Positions 1 through 8,016 of a DNA stretch of 64,000 nucleotides are shown piece by piece. The position numbers and the translations under genes were made by a program. Within the stretch, counting starts at the first letter, position 1. Each line of letters begins with the position of its first letter. The stretch is taken from assembly GCA_949775045.1 (NCBI GenBank), contig OX459110.1, positions 5,154,229 to 5,218,228 of the forward strand, written 5' to 3'. A model generated the notes under the pieces. It searched no databases and was not told the origin of the DNA. It saw only the letters and a list, made by a program, of their open reading frames with translations. The stretch comes from Metridium senile (lineage: Eukaryota > Cnidaria > Anthozoa > Actiniaria > Metridiidae).

Positions 1-314
1 TTGTACCCGATCTTGCCGATGGTCTTGGCCACGGTGCCCCAGCCCGGGGCGGGTCCCGACAGGATGGTGCTCAGGCCCTCGGCGATCTGCTCCTGGACGT
101 AGGGCACGCTGCCCTTCTTGTGGCGCCGGCGCGCGACGGCCCCGCCGCCCTGCTTCCGTTTCTTCTTCTTCGCCTTGCCCCACCCGGCCTGCGTGCGCTT
201 TCGGCTCTGGTCGAGATCGTACAGTTCCTTGGCGGCCCACCACCCTCCCAGCTGCGGGCTCTTCTTCGCCGTTCTTCTCCTTCTCCTCTTGCCCGTTCGT
301 GTCCCCTTCTTCAT
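1..314 (-). CDS. Partial basic core-type virion protein
   Basis: An open frame of 104 codons starts at the ATG 314-312 and runs off the left edge of the window, so the C-terminus is not seen. The N-terminal 20 residues are almost all Lys/Arg, and a second Lys/Arg cluster covers residues 47-54. A Q-G-G-G motif at residues 55-58 matches the Q-x-G-G motif found in the neighbouring small genes. The second half is less charged (IAEGLSTILSG at 77-87). Composition and company suggest a DNA-binding core protein or precursor cut by the virus protease. No family was recognised by sequence, so the role is inferred from composition and context. Confidence 0.6.
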   Translation of the reverse strand, partial: MKKGTRTGKRRRRRTAKKSPQLGGWWAAKELYDLDQSRKRTQAGWGKAKKKKRKQGGGAVARRRHKKGSVPYVQEQIAEGLSTILSGPAPGWGTVAKTIGKIGY

Positions 315-346
315 CTCGACGGTGCGCGTGCGGTCTGGCGGGGTGC

Positions 347-559
347 TCACTTGTCGAGTGCCTTTAAGCCTGCGTTGACCCCGTACCCCGCGCCGGCGGC
401 GACGGCGCCGCCCGCGGCTGCCTTGGCGGCGGCGATCGCCAGGGGGATCAGCGCCGCGAGGAAGAAGGCGCCTCCCTTTTGGGTTCGGCGCCCCCCGCCC
501 ATCTGCTTGGCGCGCGGCGTTCGTCTCTTCGGTCGTCGTCCTCCGTACTGACGTTTCAT
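347..559 (-). CDS. Small pX-like core/membrane-active protein
   Basis: A 70-residue protein from ATG 559-557. The first 29 residues are basic and contain three Q-x-G-G motifs (RQYGG at 3-7, KQMGG at 18-22, TQKGG at 26-30). The rest is a long alanine/glycine-rich hydrophobic stretch (about residues 31-62). This two-part plan, a basic peptide followed by a hydrophobic Ala/Gly segment separated by protease-type sites, resembles adenovirus pX-type core precursors and similar proteins of adintoviruses. A TATA-like box lies about 50 bp upstream. The assignment rests on architecture, not on detailed sequence identity. Confidence 0.6.
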   Translation of the reverse strand: MKRQYGGRRPKRRTPRAKQMGGGRRTQKGGAFFLAALIPLAIAAAKAAAGGAVAAGAGYGVNAGLKALDK

Positions 560-607
560 GACGGTGCGGTGGTTTGAGAAAATGAGACGGGTGCCGTCGG
601 GGGCGGG

Positions 608-613
608 CTTATA
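608..613 (-). promoter_or_regulatory. TATA-like box for the pX-like gene
   Basis: The minus strand reads TATAAG about 50 nt upstream of the ATG at 559. It overlaps the 3' end of the next upstream gene. Confidence 0.35.
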
Positions 614-1010
614 TGCCGGTCAGGTTGCCGAGCGCCTTCCTGGCGTTGCCGGGGCCTCCCGGAAACCGCAGCCTCCACGGGCCTCTTGGTCCTCCTTGAT
701 TATAATTCGCCAGCAGTTCGCTCATCGGCGTGCGGGTGCGCCCGCCCCGCTGCTTTGCCAGCAGCTCGCTCATCGGTGTGCGGGTGCGACCGCCCCGCTG
801 CTTTCTCTTCTTCTTCTTCTGTCTCTTCATGCGTGCCAGTATCTTGCTCACTGTGGCGTACGAGGGTTCGGTTCTCATTGGGAACGTGCTTCCCCCCGCC
901 TGCCTTCTCCTGCTACTTCCCCCCGTCTGGTCGTCCCAGGTGCTCTTGAGGGGCACCGATGGCATCACGCCGCCTCTCTGCCTCTTCCGTCCTCCCTTTT
1001 GTCTCGGCAT
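609..1010 (-). CDS. Basic core-type protein with multiple Q-x-G-G motifs
   Basis: A 133-residue Arg/Lys/Gly-rich protein from ATG 1010-1008. It contains RQKGG, RQRGG, DQTGG, RQAGG and two KQRGG motifs plus a final NQGG. The two KQRGG sites lie in a perfect 16-residue tandem duplication (KQRGGRTRTPMSELLA, twice). The density of Q-x-G-G suggests a precursor cut by the element's protease into several small basic peptides, as happens to adenovirus core precursors. It stands divergent to the gene at 1098. No specific family was recognised. Confidence 0.6.
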   Translation of the reverse strand: MPRQKGGRKRQRGGVMPSVPLKSTWDDQTGGSSRRRQAGGSTFPMRTEPSYATVSKILARMKRQKKKKRKQRGGRTRTPMSELLAKQRGGRTRTPMSELLANYNQGGPRGPWRLRFPGGPGNARKALGNLTGI

Positions 1011-1097
1011 GCTGCTCGGAAATGGTACATAACGGAGCGCGTGTGCTTATTTAATCATATCTCGTCAGAGACGTGGACGGTGCGGACAAATCGAAGC

Positions 1098-1400
1098 ATG
1101 GGAAAGCGACGGCAGTAGGGCGGCCGCCGCCAGCGCGGTGGTAATATATTCAAGAAGCTGGGGAAGAGGTTCGGGAGCGGTATCCTCGCCAAGTCGGGAG
1201 GCGTCACCGATATGGTGGCGGGGAAGGCCGACGGGCTGTTGAAGGATCTCATCAAAAAGAAGGTGAAGAACAAGGTGGCGCGCGAGCTGCTGGTTGGGCA
1301 GCTGAACGCAGCCAGACCCATCCTGGTGCGCGAGGCCAAGAAGGCCCTGGGGCAGAGCGGGTCTGGGTGGCGTCGGCGACAACGTCGCCGCCGCATGTGA
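1098..1400 (+). pseudogene. Core-type gene interrupted by TAG at codon 7
   Basis: The frame opens at ATG 1098, meets TAG at 1116-1118 and then stays open to the TGA at 1398-1400, giving 101 codons with one internal stop. The stop sits between a Gln and a Gly-Gly pair, at the variable position of the Q-x-G-G motif seen in the neighbouring genes. A second motif (RQRGG) follows a few codons later. The rest is basic, with a helical middle part (KADGLLKDLIKKKVKNKV) and an Arg-rich end. The motif context argues that the codons before the stop belong to this gene. It may be a nonsense mutation or a readthrough stop; an ATG at 1212 could give a shorter product. Confidence 0.55.
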
Positions 1401-1424
1401 AACTGGTTCATTCCGTCGCTCGCC

Positions 1425-2108
1425 ATGGGGAGGAACAGCAGCGGGGAAGCGTGGCTCAAGAAGGCGCTCAAATGCAAGATCTGCGATAAGGAATGTTACA
1501 AGATGAAAGAACTTCGCAGGACTCACGAGCGCATTTTCAGAGGCATGTTTGAGTTCATGCAGAGGATGAACGAGGGTGCGTACCCCAAGACCCGGTTGCA
1601 GAAGCGGTACGTCTGCTTTCTCCGGCACGTGGCGCGCACCCGAAAGGCGCCAATCCTCTTCACGTTCAAGGAGAGTCAGCTGTATCACTACATCGTCGCT
1701 TCTTGCAAGAAGCAGCGACGAGCAAAGACGAAGGACAGGAAAAAAGGGATACACCTGGCTCATTACAAGTACGAGCTGCCGCCGTTGGATCTCGAAGAAG
1801 AGGTGAGCGATTGGGAGCGGGAGCTCGAAGTCGAAGATGATGGAAGTTGGGAAGAGTGGAAACCGTTGACGGCGTTAAATCCTTACGAATCAGGTGTAAA
1901 TCCTTTCGAACCCTATGATTGATTTTTGCAGACGAATGTGACCCGCTTTCCACGTGCACGACAAAAGGCGATAGAATCAGGTGCTCTGACGGTGGCTCAA
2001 GAGATAAAGATCAAGAGGTATCATCGAGACGAAGATCGACGTTACGCCAGAACCATGGACTTGCTAGATAAAATACCTAAAGAATATCATGATCATTTCT
2101 ACGATTGA
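1425..2108 (+). CDS. CxxC protein, family member 1, with in-frame TGA
   Basis: ATG 1425 opens a 165-codon frame to TGA 1920-1922. The same frame then stays open for 61 more codons to 2108. The N-terminal part has C-K-I-C (residues 17-20) with another Cys at 25. Around residues 84-105 is the segment PILFTFKESQLYHYIVASCKK. Both features recur in the proteins at 5115-5444 and 5470-6048, so the three are paralogues. The end of the first frame is acidic. The extension has no early ATG (first at 2056) and is basic, so it is more likely part of this gene than a separate one. A TTTTTGCAG sequence just after the stop could also be a splice acceptor. Function unknown; the Cys pairs may bind zinc. Confidence 0.6.
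1577..1622 (+). repeat. 46-bp direct repeat, copy 1
   Basis: Identical base for base to 5937-5982. Here it codes on the plus strand (around YPKTRLQKRYVCFL) inside the first CxxC gene. Confidence 0.9.
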
Positions 2109-2115
2109 AGTTAAA

Positions 2116-2161
2116 AATAAAAAGAAGAGGAAACGTTGATGGTGTTGTCTTATTTTTTATT
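2116..2161. terminator. Convergent poly(A) signals
   Basis: AATAAA on the plus strand at 2116-2121 follows the 1425-2108 gene. AATAAA on the minus strand at 2161-2156 overlaps the last codons of the protease gene. Two compact transcription units end tail to tail here. Confidence 0.6.
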
Positions 2162-2764
2162 TTTCTTTCTTCTGCACTTGCGTTCACACAGACACGTCTG
2201 CAGCGGCCTATGCGTTCTGCCGATGTTCTTCGACGGAAAGCGCATGACTTTGTTCACAAACTTGAGAACGAGCGTGTCGTTGTTTATCTTCGTCTTGTTG
2301 AACTTGTTCACGAAGTTGGAGAAGGAGGCGCCGCGAGTTCGCGAGTACAGGTACGCCAGACAGTAGTGCCCGCACAAGTACGTGTCGCTGCGTTGTAGGC
2401 GCGGCATCCTCACCACGTTCACGTGTTTCAGGATCTCGGCGAGTAGGGGGTCAGCGGGGTACACGCGTTTCAAATGCTCCGTGCCAAACGAGTCCATGAT
2501 CTCGATGCGGGTGTCTTCGAATTCTGGGGCGTACAGGGCAACCCAGTGTTGCCCCGGTTTGTCGATGGGGTCGGTGTTGAAGATCATGGCCCACGGTCGC
2601 TTGGGCGGTGTGGTCTTGTACCGTCGAAGAAGGGCCAGGGCCTGGTCAGATCCCTGGGTTCCACGATAGGTGTAATCGGGGCGGTTGTTGTAATTGGGTG
2701 GGTGAGATGCGATGGCGTCGATCTGATCGGTGCGCAGTTGGACTCTTGGAGAGATGGCCAGCAT
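2150..2764 (-). CDS. Adenain-like maturation protease
   Basis: A 204-residue cysteine protease of the adenovirus maturation protease (C5) type. The catalytic layout is visible: His73 in GQHWVALY, Asp91 in IMDSFG, Gln124 and Cys131 in LCGHYC. The Gln-to-Cys spacing of seven is the one expected for the oxyanion Gln and the nucleophile. The frame could extend upstream to 2830, but that part overlaps the capsid gene and uses no clear ATG; the ATG at 2764-2762 lies eight bases beyond the capsid stop and is preferred. The C-terminus is Lys/Arg-rich, as suits a DNA-associated protease. Its likely substrates are the core-type proteins with Q-x-G-G motifs. Confidence 0.9.
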   Translation of the reverse strand: MLAISPRVQLRTDQIDAIASHPPNYNNRPDYTYRGTQGSDQALALLRRYKTTPPKRPWAMIFNTDPIDKPGQHWVALYAPEFEDTRIEIMDSFGTEHLKRVYPADPLLAEILKHVNVVRMPRLQRSDTYLCGHYCLAYLYSRTRGASFSNFVNKFNKTKINNDTLVLKFVNKVMRFPSKNIGRTHRPLQTCLCERKCRRKKNKK

Positions 2765-2771
2765 TTTTTTC

Positions 2772-4322
2772 TTAGTAGGTGTATCGTAGAGCGAAGTTCT
2801 TGTTGCCGTCAAGCCACCCTTCTTGTTCAAAGTAGCCTATGGCTATGATGGTGGTGTTGTCTGCTGTGACTTGTGAAAAGTCGACCACGATGTTGACGCT
2901 CCCTGTGTTTCTTTGGTACACGTAGTTGAAGTTTTGATCCCCGTCGGGGTTGAAGTTGTACTGGAGGATGTAGTTGCCGTCTTTGTACGATTCACGACTG
3001 ATGCCTATGGAGGGGGAATTGATTCCTTGGCCTGAGAACTGGAGCATCGTGTTATATCCATTCTCTTTCAGAGGGTCGGTCAGGTCGAGGCGTTGAAAGG
3101 GAATCTCTTCCCCATTTCTGGTCACACGGACGGACGATTGGTTCATGTCTCGGAAGTTGTTGTAGGCGTGAGCGTAACTGCCGGTCATCGAATCACCATA
3201 CACGAAGACGATGTTCATGTAGTTGGGGCATGAGCCGTTGAAGATGTTTGTCATGGTCACCTGACGTCGGTTGTCCACGCATTGGTGGCTGATCAATCGG
3301 GTGGCATAGTGAGGGAATTTGACCACTTCCTTTTTGACCAATTGTCTGTTCTCAACGTCGAGATGGATTGACGGGTTCACTTCTACTTGAGGAATCCATA
3401 TGAGAGCCGAGTAAGGCACGATGGAAAACTTTGGGGCTCTGAAATTTGCAGCGTTTGCCACTGCCTGAGAAGCCATCATGACGACGGAGGGATCGTTCCA
3501 GGTGATTCGAAATTTCAGTTCACATCCTGGGGGGAGGTACTTGTTGGTCTTGAACAAAGGGATCTCAGGGTAAATGATGAATTTGACGGTCTTGTTGTCG
3601 CAGCAGAGCTCGTGCCGCTGTTGGGCTCCCTTGTTGGTTGCCAGGGGGTCTTTCTGGCTCATCAGTTTCATTATCCAGTTGTTGAGCTTAGTACTGGCGG
3701 CGGCTTTGTTGGCCCCGCTGAAGGCATCGTCATCAAATATAAAATCCCCTGCACCCGCTGAGTTGGCTGTCTCCAGATGAGGGAGGGGGTTCAAGGTGTC
3801 GTGACGCCCTGGGGTGTCCTCGTACCACCCCTCCATGGTGAGCCAGGTCTTTTTATCTTCCTTGGAATAATTTAAGAGGCGATTGAAGTAGGCCTCATAA
3901 TGGTAGGTGTTGGTGTTCGTGGCGCTTACGGGCTGGTTGTTGATCATGAGTTGGATGTTTTTGATGAGGAGATGCCCTATGTTGTTTGAGGGAAAGGCGT
4001 GGGCGAGACGGGTGAGCAGTGTGCCGTCCACACCCTCAAATCGCACTTGGTATTCAAAGGTGATCTTGGACATGTCGATGAACGCCTCTGAGGCATTGAC
4101 GACGATGTCCACAGGATTGGTCGTGCTCTGGTGTTGCCCGTACGACTCGTACCGAATCTTGTTGGTGGTCACGTCCACCACCTCCTTTCGGAACAAGTCG
4201 GTGATGGCCGACTTGTAAGCTTTCTCGGGAGGGCCTGGTCCGTCGGCCTTTGCCGGAGCGGCGGGCTTAGACTCGAGGAGATCATCATCGAGGTCATCGT
4301 CGGGGTGCGGACGCTTCGGCAT
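2772..4322 (-). CDS. Major capsid protein (hexon-type, double jelly-roll)
   Basis: A 516-residue protein from ATG 4322-4320, immediately upstream of the protease. The N-terminus is a polar, acidic arm (residues 1-35) with a possible basic signal at the very start (MPKRPHPDD). The rest is rich in beta-strand-type sequence and aromatic residues, as in Polinton and adintovirus major capsid proteins. Length and genome position agree with a double jelly-roll hexon-like protein. The frame is intact. The assignment comes from general resemblance, size and neighbours; no single short motif proves it. Confidence 0.8.
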   Translation of the reverse strand: MPKRPHPDDDLDDDLLESKPAAPAKADGPGPPEKAYKSAITDLFRKEVVDVTTNKIRYESYGQHQSTTNPVDIVVNASEAFIDMSKITFEYQVRFEGVDGTLLTRLAHAFPSNNIGHLLIKNIQLMINNQPVSATNTNTYHYEAYFNRLLNYSKEDKKTWLTMEGWYEDTPGRHDTLNPLPHLETANSAGAGDFIFDDDAFSGANKAAASTKLNNWIMKLMSQKDPLATNKGAQQRHELCCDNKTVKFIIYPEIPLFKTNKYLPPGCELKFRITWNDPSVVMMASQAVANAANFRAPKFSIVPYSALIWIPQVEVNPSIHLDVENRQLVKKEVVKFPHYATRLISHQCVDNRRQVTMTNIFNGSCPNYMNIVFVYGDSMTGSYAHAYNNFRDMNQSSVRVTRNGEEIPFQRLDLTDPLKENGYNTMLQFSGQGINSPSIGISRESYKDGNYILQYNFNPDGDQNFNYVYQRNTGSVNIVVDFSQVTADNTTIIAIGYFEQEGWLDGNKNFALRYTY

Positions 4323-4376
4323 GGTGTGAATCGATCGGAGCGAATCTAAGAATGACGGTGCTCACGAAAGACACTT

Positions 4377-5093
4377 CTATTTGTACACGATGTTCGGGTT
4401 GCGTTTGCGGAGCTGTCGCAATTCGTGATTCAGGGTTGCTGCGTATTCACGTTTTTTTCTTCTCGGGGTGGCGCTCTTTTCCAAATTTTCCAGCTGGGTC
4501 TTGATTGCTTTCTCTCTTTGTAACGGGGTCATTGGTATTTTTTTTTTAGCCGACGCTGCGTACGGGTGTGCGAGTCGTTTCGGTGTTTTCTTGAGTCCTG
4601 AGGTTGACGCTTGGTCTGTCCTGTAGGGGGGTGGTGGCGTGGAACGCACTGGGCGTGTGGGGGTCGTGAGCGAGGCGGCTGGAAGCGGTGGTTGTGGTTG
4701 TGACGGTGGTGGTGGTGGTTGAGGTGCAGCAGGCGCCTGCGTCGTTTCCTGAGTGACGCCTGTAGGCCCCGTCAGAGCCGCCCGTCTCTGGTCGGCGTAT
4801 GTCCGGCTGTATGCGTTCAGGTAATCGACTTTCTCCTCCGGGGTCAGTTTTGGATTGCTCAGAATTTTCTTGATCATCGAGTCGGCTTCTTTGACAAATT
4901 CGGCGCGCGGATTCTGCGCCAATGACATGTTGACGGCCATGGCCCGCAACAGGGCGTTGGCGTCGACGCTATCGTCTGCATTGATGCCTGTCACCGCGCC
5001 GCCGCGTTGCTGCTTGGCGTTTTCTAACAGTTCTCGCTGGCGCTCCCATGTGGACTTGGGTACTAAGTAAGCAATGTCGTCGTTTGAAGACAT
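4377..5093 (-). CDS. Proline-rich structural candidate with PPxY motif
   Basis: A 238-residue protein upstream of the capsid gene. Residues 28-32 (QQRGG) give the Q-x-G-G motif, so removal of an N-terminal arm by the virus protease is possible. The middle (about 119-160) is a Pro/Gln/Thr-rich linker that includes PPPPYR, which contains a PPxY late-domain-type motif that can recruit WW-domain ubiquitin ligases. The C-terminal third is Lys/Arg-rich and probably helical. It may be a minor virion or cement protein, but no family was recognised. Confidence 0.6.
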   Translation of the reverse strand: MSSNDDIAYLVPKSTWERQRELLENAKQQRGGAVTGINADDSVDANALLRAMAVNMSLAQNPRAEFVKEADSMIKKILSNPKLTPEEKVDYLNAYSRTYADQRRAALTGPTGVTQETTQAPAAPQPPPPPSQPQPPLPAASLTTPTRPVRSTPPPPYRTDQASTSGLKKTPKRLAHPYAASAKKKIPMTPLQREKAIKTQLENLEKSATPRRKKREYAATLNHELRQLRKRNPNIVYK

Positions 5094-5114
5094 GACAATG
5101 AATGAGACAAGAGT

Positions 5115-5444
5115 TTAAGAGGTCTGGTTATTTATTATTTTCTTTCTACTACAAAATTTTTTTCTACTGGCTGCCTTGACACGGGCGTACAAATCCATCT
5201 CTTCGAAGGAGTAAAAAACGGGAGGTTTCTTCACTTTGGCGATGCACTGCAGCTGCTGGATCATCTGTCTGTTTTCGTGTGTGTCTTCCAAGGGGGTGTC
5301 GTCTTCTAATTTCTGAAGAGTTTCCAACATTTCTCCTAAAATGGCGACGTGCTTCAAGAAGGACTGATGGTCTTCGCCGGCGAAAATGTCGGGCCAGTTT
5401 TCTTCTCGGCAGATTAGACAGACGTCGATGCTCATGCGAGACAT
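5115..5444 (-). CDS. CxxC protein, family member 2
   Basis: A 109-residue protein from ATG 5444-5442. It has C-L-I-C near the N-terminus (residues 9-12) and, about 65 residues on, KPPVFYSFEEMDLYARVKAA followed by a basic tail. The same two-part layout occurs at 1425-2108 and 5470-6048, which makes this the shortest member of a three-gene family. It is separated from the next member by 25 bp. Function unknown; one Cys pair alone would need a partner to bind metal. Confidence 0.6.
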   Translation of the reverse strand: MSRMSIDVCLICREENWPDIFAGEDHQSFLKHVAILGEMLETLQKLEDDTPLEDTHENRQMIQQLQCIAKVKKPPVFYSFEEMDLYARVKAASRKKFCSRKKIINNQTS

Positions 5445-5469
5445 GATGTTTCTTGCTGTAGACTAAATT

Positions 5470-6048
5470 TTAACGCCACTTCTTTCCTTTTCTAGCTCCA
5501 TATCTGACCAATTGAAACAGTAGTCCTTCTTCCCCAGTATATCTCGGCCACAGGTTTCTATAGGTTCTGCTGATGCGTCGAATTCTTTCATCCAATAGCA
5601 CGTTGTTGCGAGTCTTTTTGACGACTTTTCCAGCTTTCTTGAGAGCCAGGTACCTGAGCATTGCCTTCAAGATAGAGGGATGTTTCTTGTACATCTTGTC
5701 ATGAGGGCATCTCACATCTTCACAAATCATACACAGGTGCTTTTTTTTTTTAGGATAGGTCTCGATCTTTCGTATCATGTGTTTTATGTGATCGTCGCTG
5801 GGTTGTCCCCAGTAATCGATGGCTCGCATGCATTTCTTGTAATGGTAAGGAGGTAATAAAAACGAATCGTGGTAGGGAACGTTTTCCAGGTATTCATTTT
5901 GCCAAGAAGGCCAGGATGTGTGAGGCTTATTAACCTTGCGTACCCCAAGACCCGGTTGCAGAAGCGGTACGTCTGCTTTCTCTAGATGGTTTGGTCTCAT
6001 GATTCGACCCACCACACACCTCTGGGCGATGAAACGCCGCTTCTTCAT
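5470..6048 (-). CDS. CxxC protein, family member 3
   Basis: A 192-residue basic protein from ATG 6048-6046. The conserved family part is C-terminal: C-M-I-C at about residues 106-109 and a later segment WPRYTGEEGLLFQLVRYGAR. Residues 22-37 are encoded by the antisense of the 46-bp repeat shared with the first family member. The extra N-terminal 100 residues contain aromatic and Lys clusters and have no counterpart in the other two. Function unknown. Confidence 0.6.
   Translation of the reverse strand: MKKRRFIAQRCVVGRIMRPNHLEKADVPLLQPGLGVRKVNKPHTSWPSWQNEYLENVPYHDSFLLPPYHYKKCMRAIDYWGQPSDDHIKHMIRKIETYPKKKKHLCMICEDVRCPHDKMYKKHPSILKAMLRYLALKKAGKVVKKTRNNVLLDERIRRISRTYRNLWPRYTGEEGLLFQLVRYGARKGKKWR
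5937..5982 (+). repeat. 46-bp direct repeat, copy 2
   Basis: Perfect copy of 1577-1622. Here the coding strand is the minus strand, so the same DNA is read in antisense as part of the third CxxC protein (around EKADVPLLQPGLGVR). Confidence 0.9.
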
Positions 6049-6058
6049 TTTTTGTTCC

Positions 6059-6334
6059 TCAAGGTTTGACCAGACGTTGGCCTCTGGAGTACAACGTGAC
6101 GTTTCTTCCTTTAAATGTTGCCTTCACACCCCCCACGGTCGGTGTTATGTATTTGTTCATTCGTTGCGCTGTTCGCACACGCATTGGTTGAAGTTTTGAA
6201 GGAGGGCTGAACCGTAGCACAGGCTGCGCAAACTTGACGTGAAATGGGTTGTTTACGACTCCGTACCGTGGGGCGGTGGTCCCTAGTGGTAGTGATTTCT
6301 TTCTTCTCGAGGGTTGGCGGCGGCGACGCGGCAT
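6059..6334 (-). CDS. Small basic protein
   Basis: A 91-residue protein from ATG 6334-6332, with an N-terminus almost wholly Arg/Lys (MPRRRRQPSRRKK) and a mixed, beta-type C-terminal half (GGVKATFKGRNVTLYSRG). It lies between the CxxC pair and the 6342-6836 gene, in the same direction as the capsid cluster. Composition suggests nucleic-acid binding in the virion. No Q-x-G-G motif is present and no family was recognised. Confidence 0.55.
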   Translation of the reverse strand: MPRRRRQPSRRKKSLPLGTTAPRYGVVNNPFHVKFAQPVLRFSPPSKLQPMRVRTAQRMNKYITPTVGGVKATFKGRNVTLYSRGQRLVKP

Positions 6335-6341
6335 GACGTTA

Positions 6342-6836
6342 TTAAAATTTCATTTGGAGCAACTCATCTGCGGAAGGGTTGTCGTCATCTGAGTCGTCTT
6401 CCTCGGGTTCGGGTGGTTTTATAGGCACGGTTTTCTTTTTGGTCATCTTCTCGAGAATCTTGTCCGACCCCGCCTCTATGGCAGACGTGGCCGCTTTTTG
6501 AACAAGCTGTTTTCCTAGAGTCTTCATCAGCGGGGCTGCGGCTTTTGCTAAGGTTTTAAACGTTGTCCCCAGCATCTGTGCCGTGCCTCCCCCGCGCTGC
6601 AAGGCCGAACGCTTGAACGCTTTAGGGGTCTTGTGAATTCCGCGAGCCACTCCCGAAAACCACCGCTTCGATGCTTTTGGTAACACCACGGTCGGGAGTT
6701 CCCCTTTGATGGCGCTATTGCACAATTTGTGAAGACATCTCCAATCGGCGTCACTCGCGGCCTTCAAAGTGGGGACGACCTGGTCCTTCGGGGCTCGCGC
6801 CAGATGCCTGAGAAAGTTGAGCTGACGCTTCTCCAT
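6342..6836 (-). CDS. Virion-precursor candidate with LQRGG site
   Basis: A 164-residue protein from ATG 6836-6834. The N-terminal part (1-77) is basic. ALQRGGG at about residues 78-84 matches the motif shared by the core-type proteins and would divide it in two. After the site is an Ala/Lys-rich, probably amphipathic helical region (LKAAAPLMKTLGKQLVQKA), then an acidic tail (EPEEDDSDDD). An amphipathic helix released after a protease site is reminiscent of adenovirus membrane-lytic precursor proteins, but this is only an analogy. Confidence 0.55.
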   Translation of the reverse strand: MEKRQLNFLRHLARAPKDQVVPTLKAASDADWRCLHKLCNSAIKGELPTVVLPKASKRWFSGVARGIHKTPKAFKRSALQRGGGTAQMLGTTFKTLAKAAAPLMKTLGKQLVQKAATSAIEAGSDKILEKMTKKKTVPIKPPEPEEDDSDDDNPSADELLQMKF

Positions 6837-6903
6837 AATAATATCTTGTTACCCACCTAAAGAAATCGTTCATTCGCGAAAGAGCCAAGAAGAAGAAGTT
6901 ATC

Positions 6904-8016
6904 ATGGCGGGGGTTAGCGATAATGTTGCTTATAATCCTGGTTCGCCGTTTTATGTAAACGATGATGACATTTATGTAAACGACGACCTATTTGCAGCCG
7001 AGTACATTCCCAAAGACGAACCGGCTCCGTCTCCACCAGGGTCCCCAGCATCACCAGGTTTAAGTGGAGCGGTTAACCAGGTCACATCCCCACCGTCACG
7101 ATCCCCGGCATCACCAGGTTTAACTGGGTTGGTTAACCAGGCTACAGCCACTTCACCTGGCGCTGACGACGGGGGGATGTCTGACCAGAATGCCCCCACT
7201 TCGCCACCAGCTGGTAACGCTAGTGGTGACGAAAGTGGTGATGAAACTGGTGATGATGAGGACGTTTCCCCTCCAATACCCTTGTCGCAATGGGATCAGG
7301 AGTCTACGATTTTACCGCTCACCGACGACGAAGTACGCGCGATGCCTCAGAATGAAAGATACGCTTACTATTTGGCGCTTCGCGCTATTCAATCGAGCTA
7401 CGTCGATCGCAAACTTTCGCTCCCCGATGATCTGCAGGATTCGTTCACTCATGTGGTGGGGCTGGTGATGTGGCGCAAGTCAGAAGACTTCAAAAAAATG
7501 AACGAAAAAGAACTGAACGCCTATTTTGACACGTTGAGCGCATTAGAGCCTAACATCAAATACTACACAAAACACAGCCGAAAGTTAATAAGAGATGAAA
7601 TCATGGCGTACGAAAAATACATTCAAGAAAGAGCCCATCGGGCTTTGTTTAGCGGAGTATCTTCGAAGGGTACAGACGACGACAGCACCGACAACGACGA
7701 CAGCGGGGCGGATCCCACCGAGCGAAACAAAAACGTTGACCAAGACACCGTGTCGAAGGCGAGACAGACAAGACTGGGGAAGGGCGATTACCAGACCATC
7801 GCCGAAACCACCACCGTCACCACCGTGCGCAAGGGAAAACGCCCCGTAGTCCAACGCGAACATAAAAGCAAGACCGTGCCTGCCACATCGGACACCGATG
7901 CCGACGACGAGAGTGACGACTACGCATAAGCAGGCCCCTCGCGAAAACGCAAATCTCGCCCCCCGAAGACCAAGGCTCGTCGTAAGAAGACTTCGGTCCA
8001 AGCCCAGAAACCATGA
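6904..8016 (+). CDS. Acidic Ser/Pro-rich protein with in-frame TAA
   Basis: ATG 6904 opens 341 codons to TAA 7927-7929. The frame then continues open for 28 codons to TGA 8014-8016, which overlaps the ATG of the ATPase gene as ATGA. The N-terminal third is acidic and Ser/Pro-rich, with a tandem duplication around SRSPASPGLTGLVNQ and SPASPGLSGAVNQ. The middle (about 125-250) is a charged, probably helical domain, followed by Asp/Ser-rich and Thr-rich stretches. The 28-codon extension is strongly basic, with RKRK and RRKK clusters like a nuclear localisation signal. Both the composition and the tight overlap with the next start suggest that the extension was once the true C-terminus. Function unknown. 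Confidence 0.6.

Noticed and set aside
1065..1763. 232-codon minus-strand frame
   Set aside because: Antisense to the core-type and CxxC genes, with no domain and no fitting neighbours.
1888..1931. Short intron joining the two parts of the first CxxC gene
   Set aside because: A CAG|GTGTAA donor and TTTTTGCAG acceptor exist, but the intron would be about 40 nt and would not restore the downstream frame, so an in-frame stop is the simpler description.
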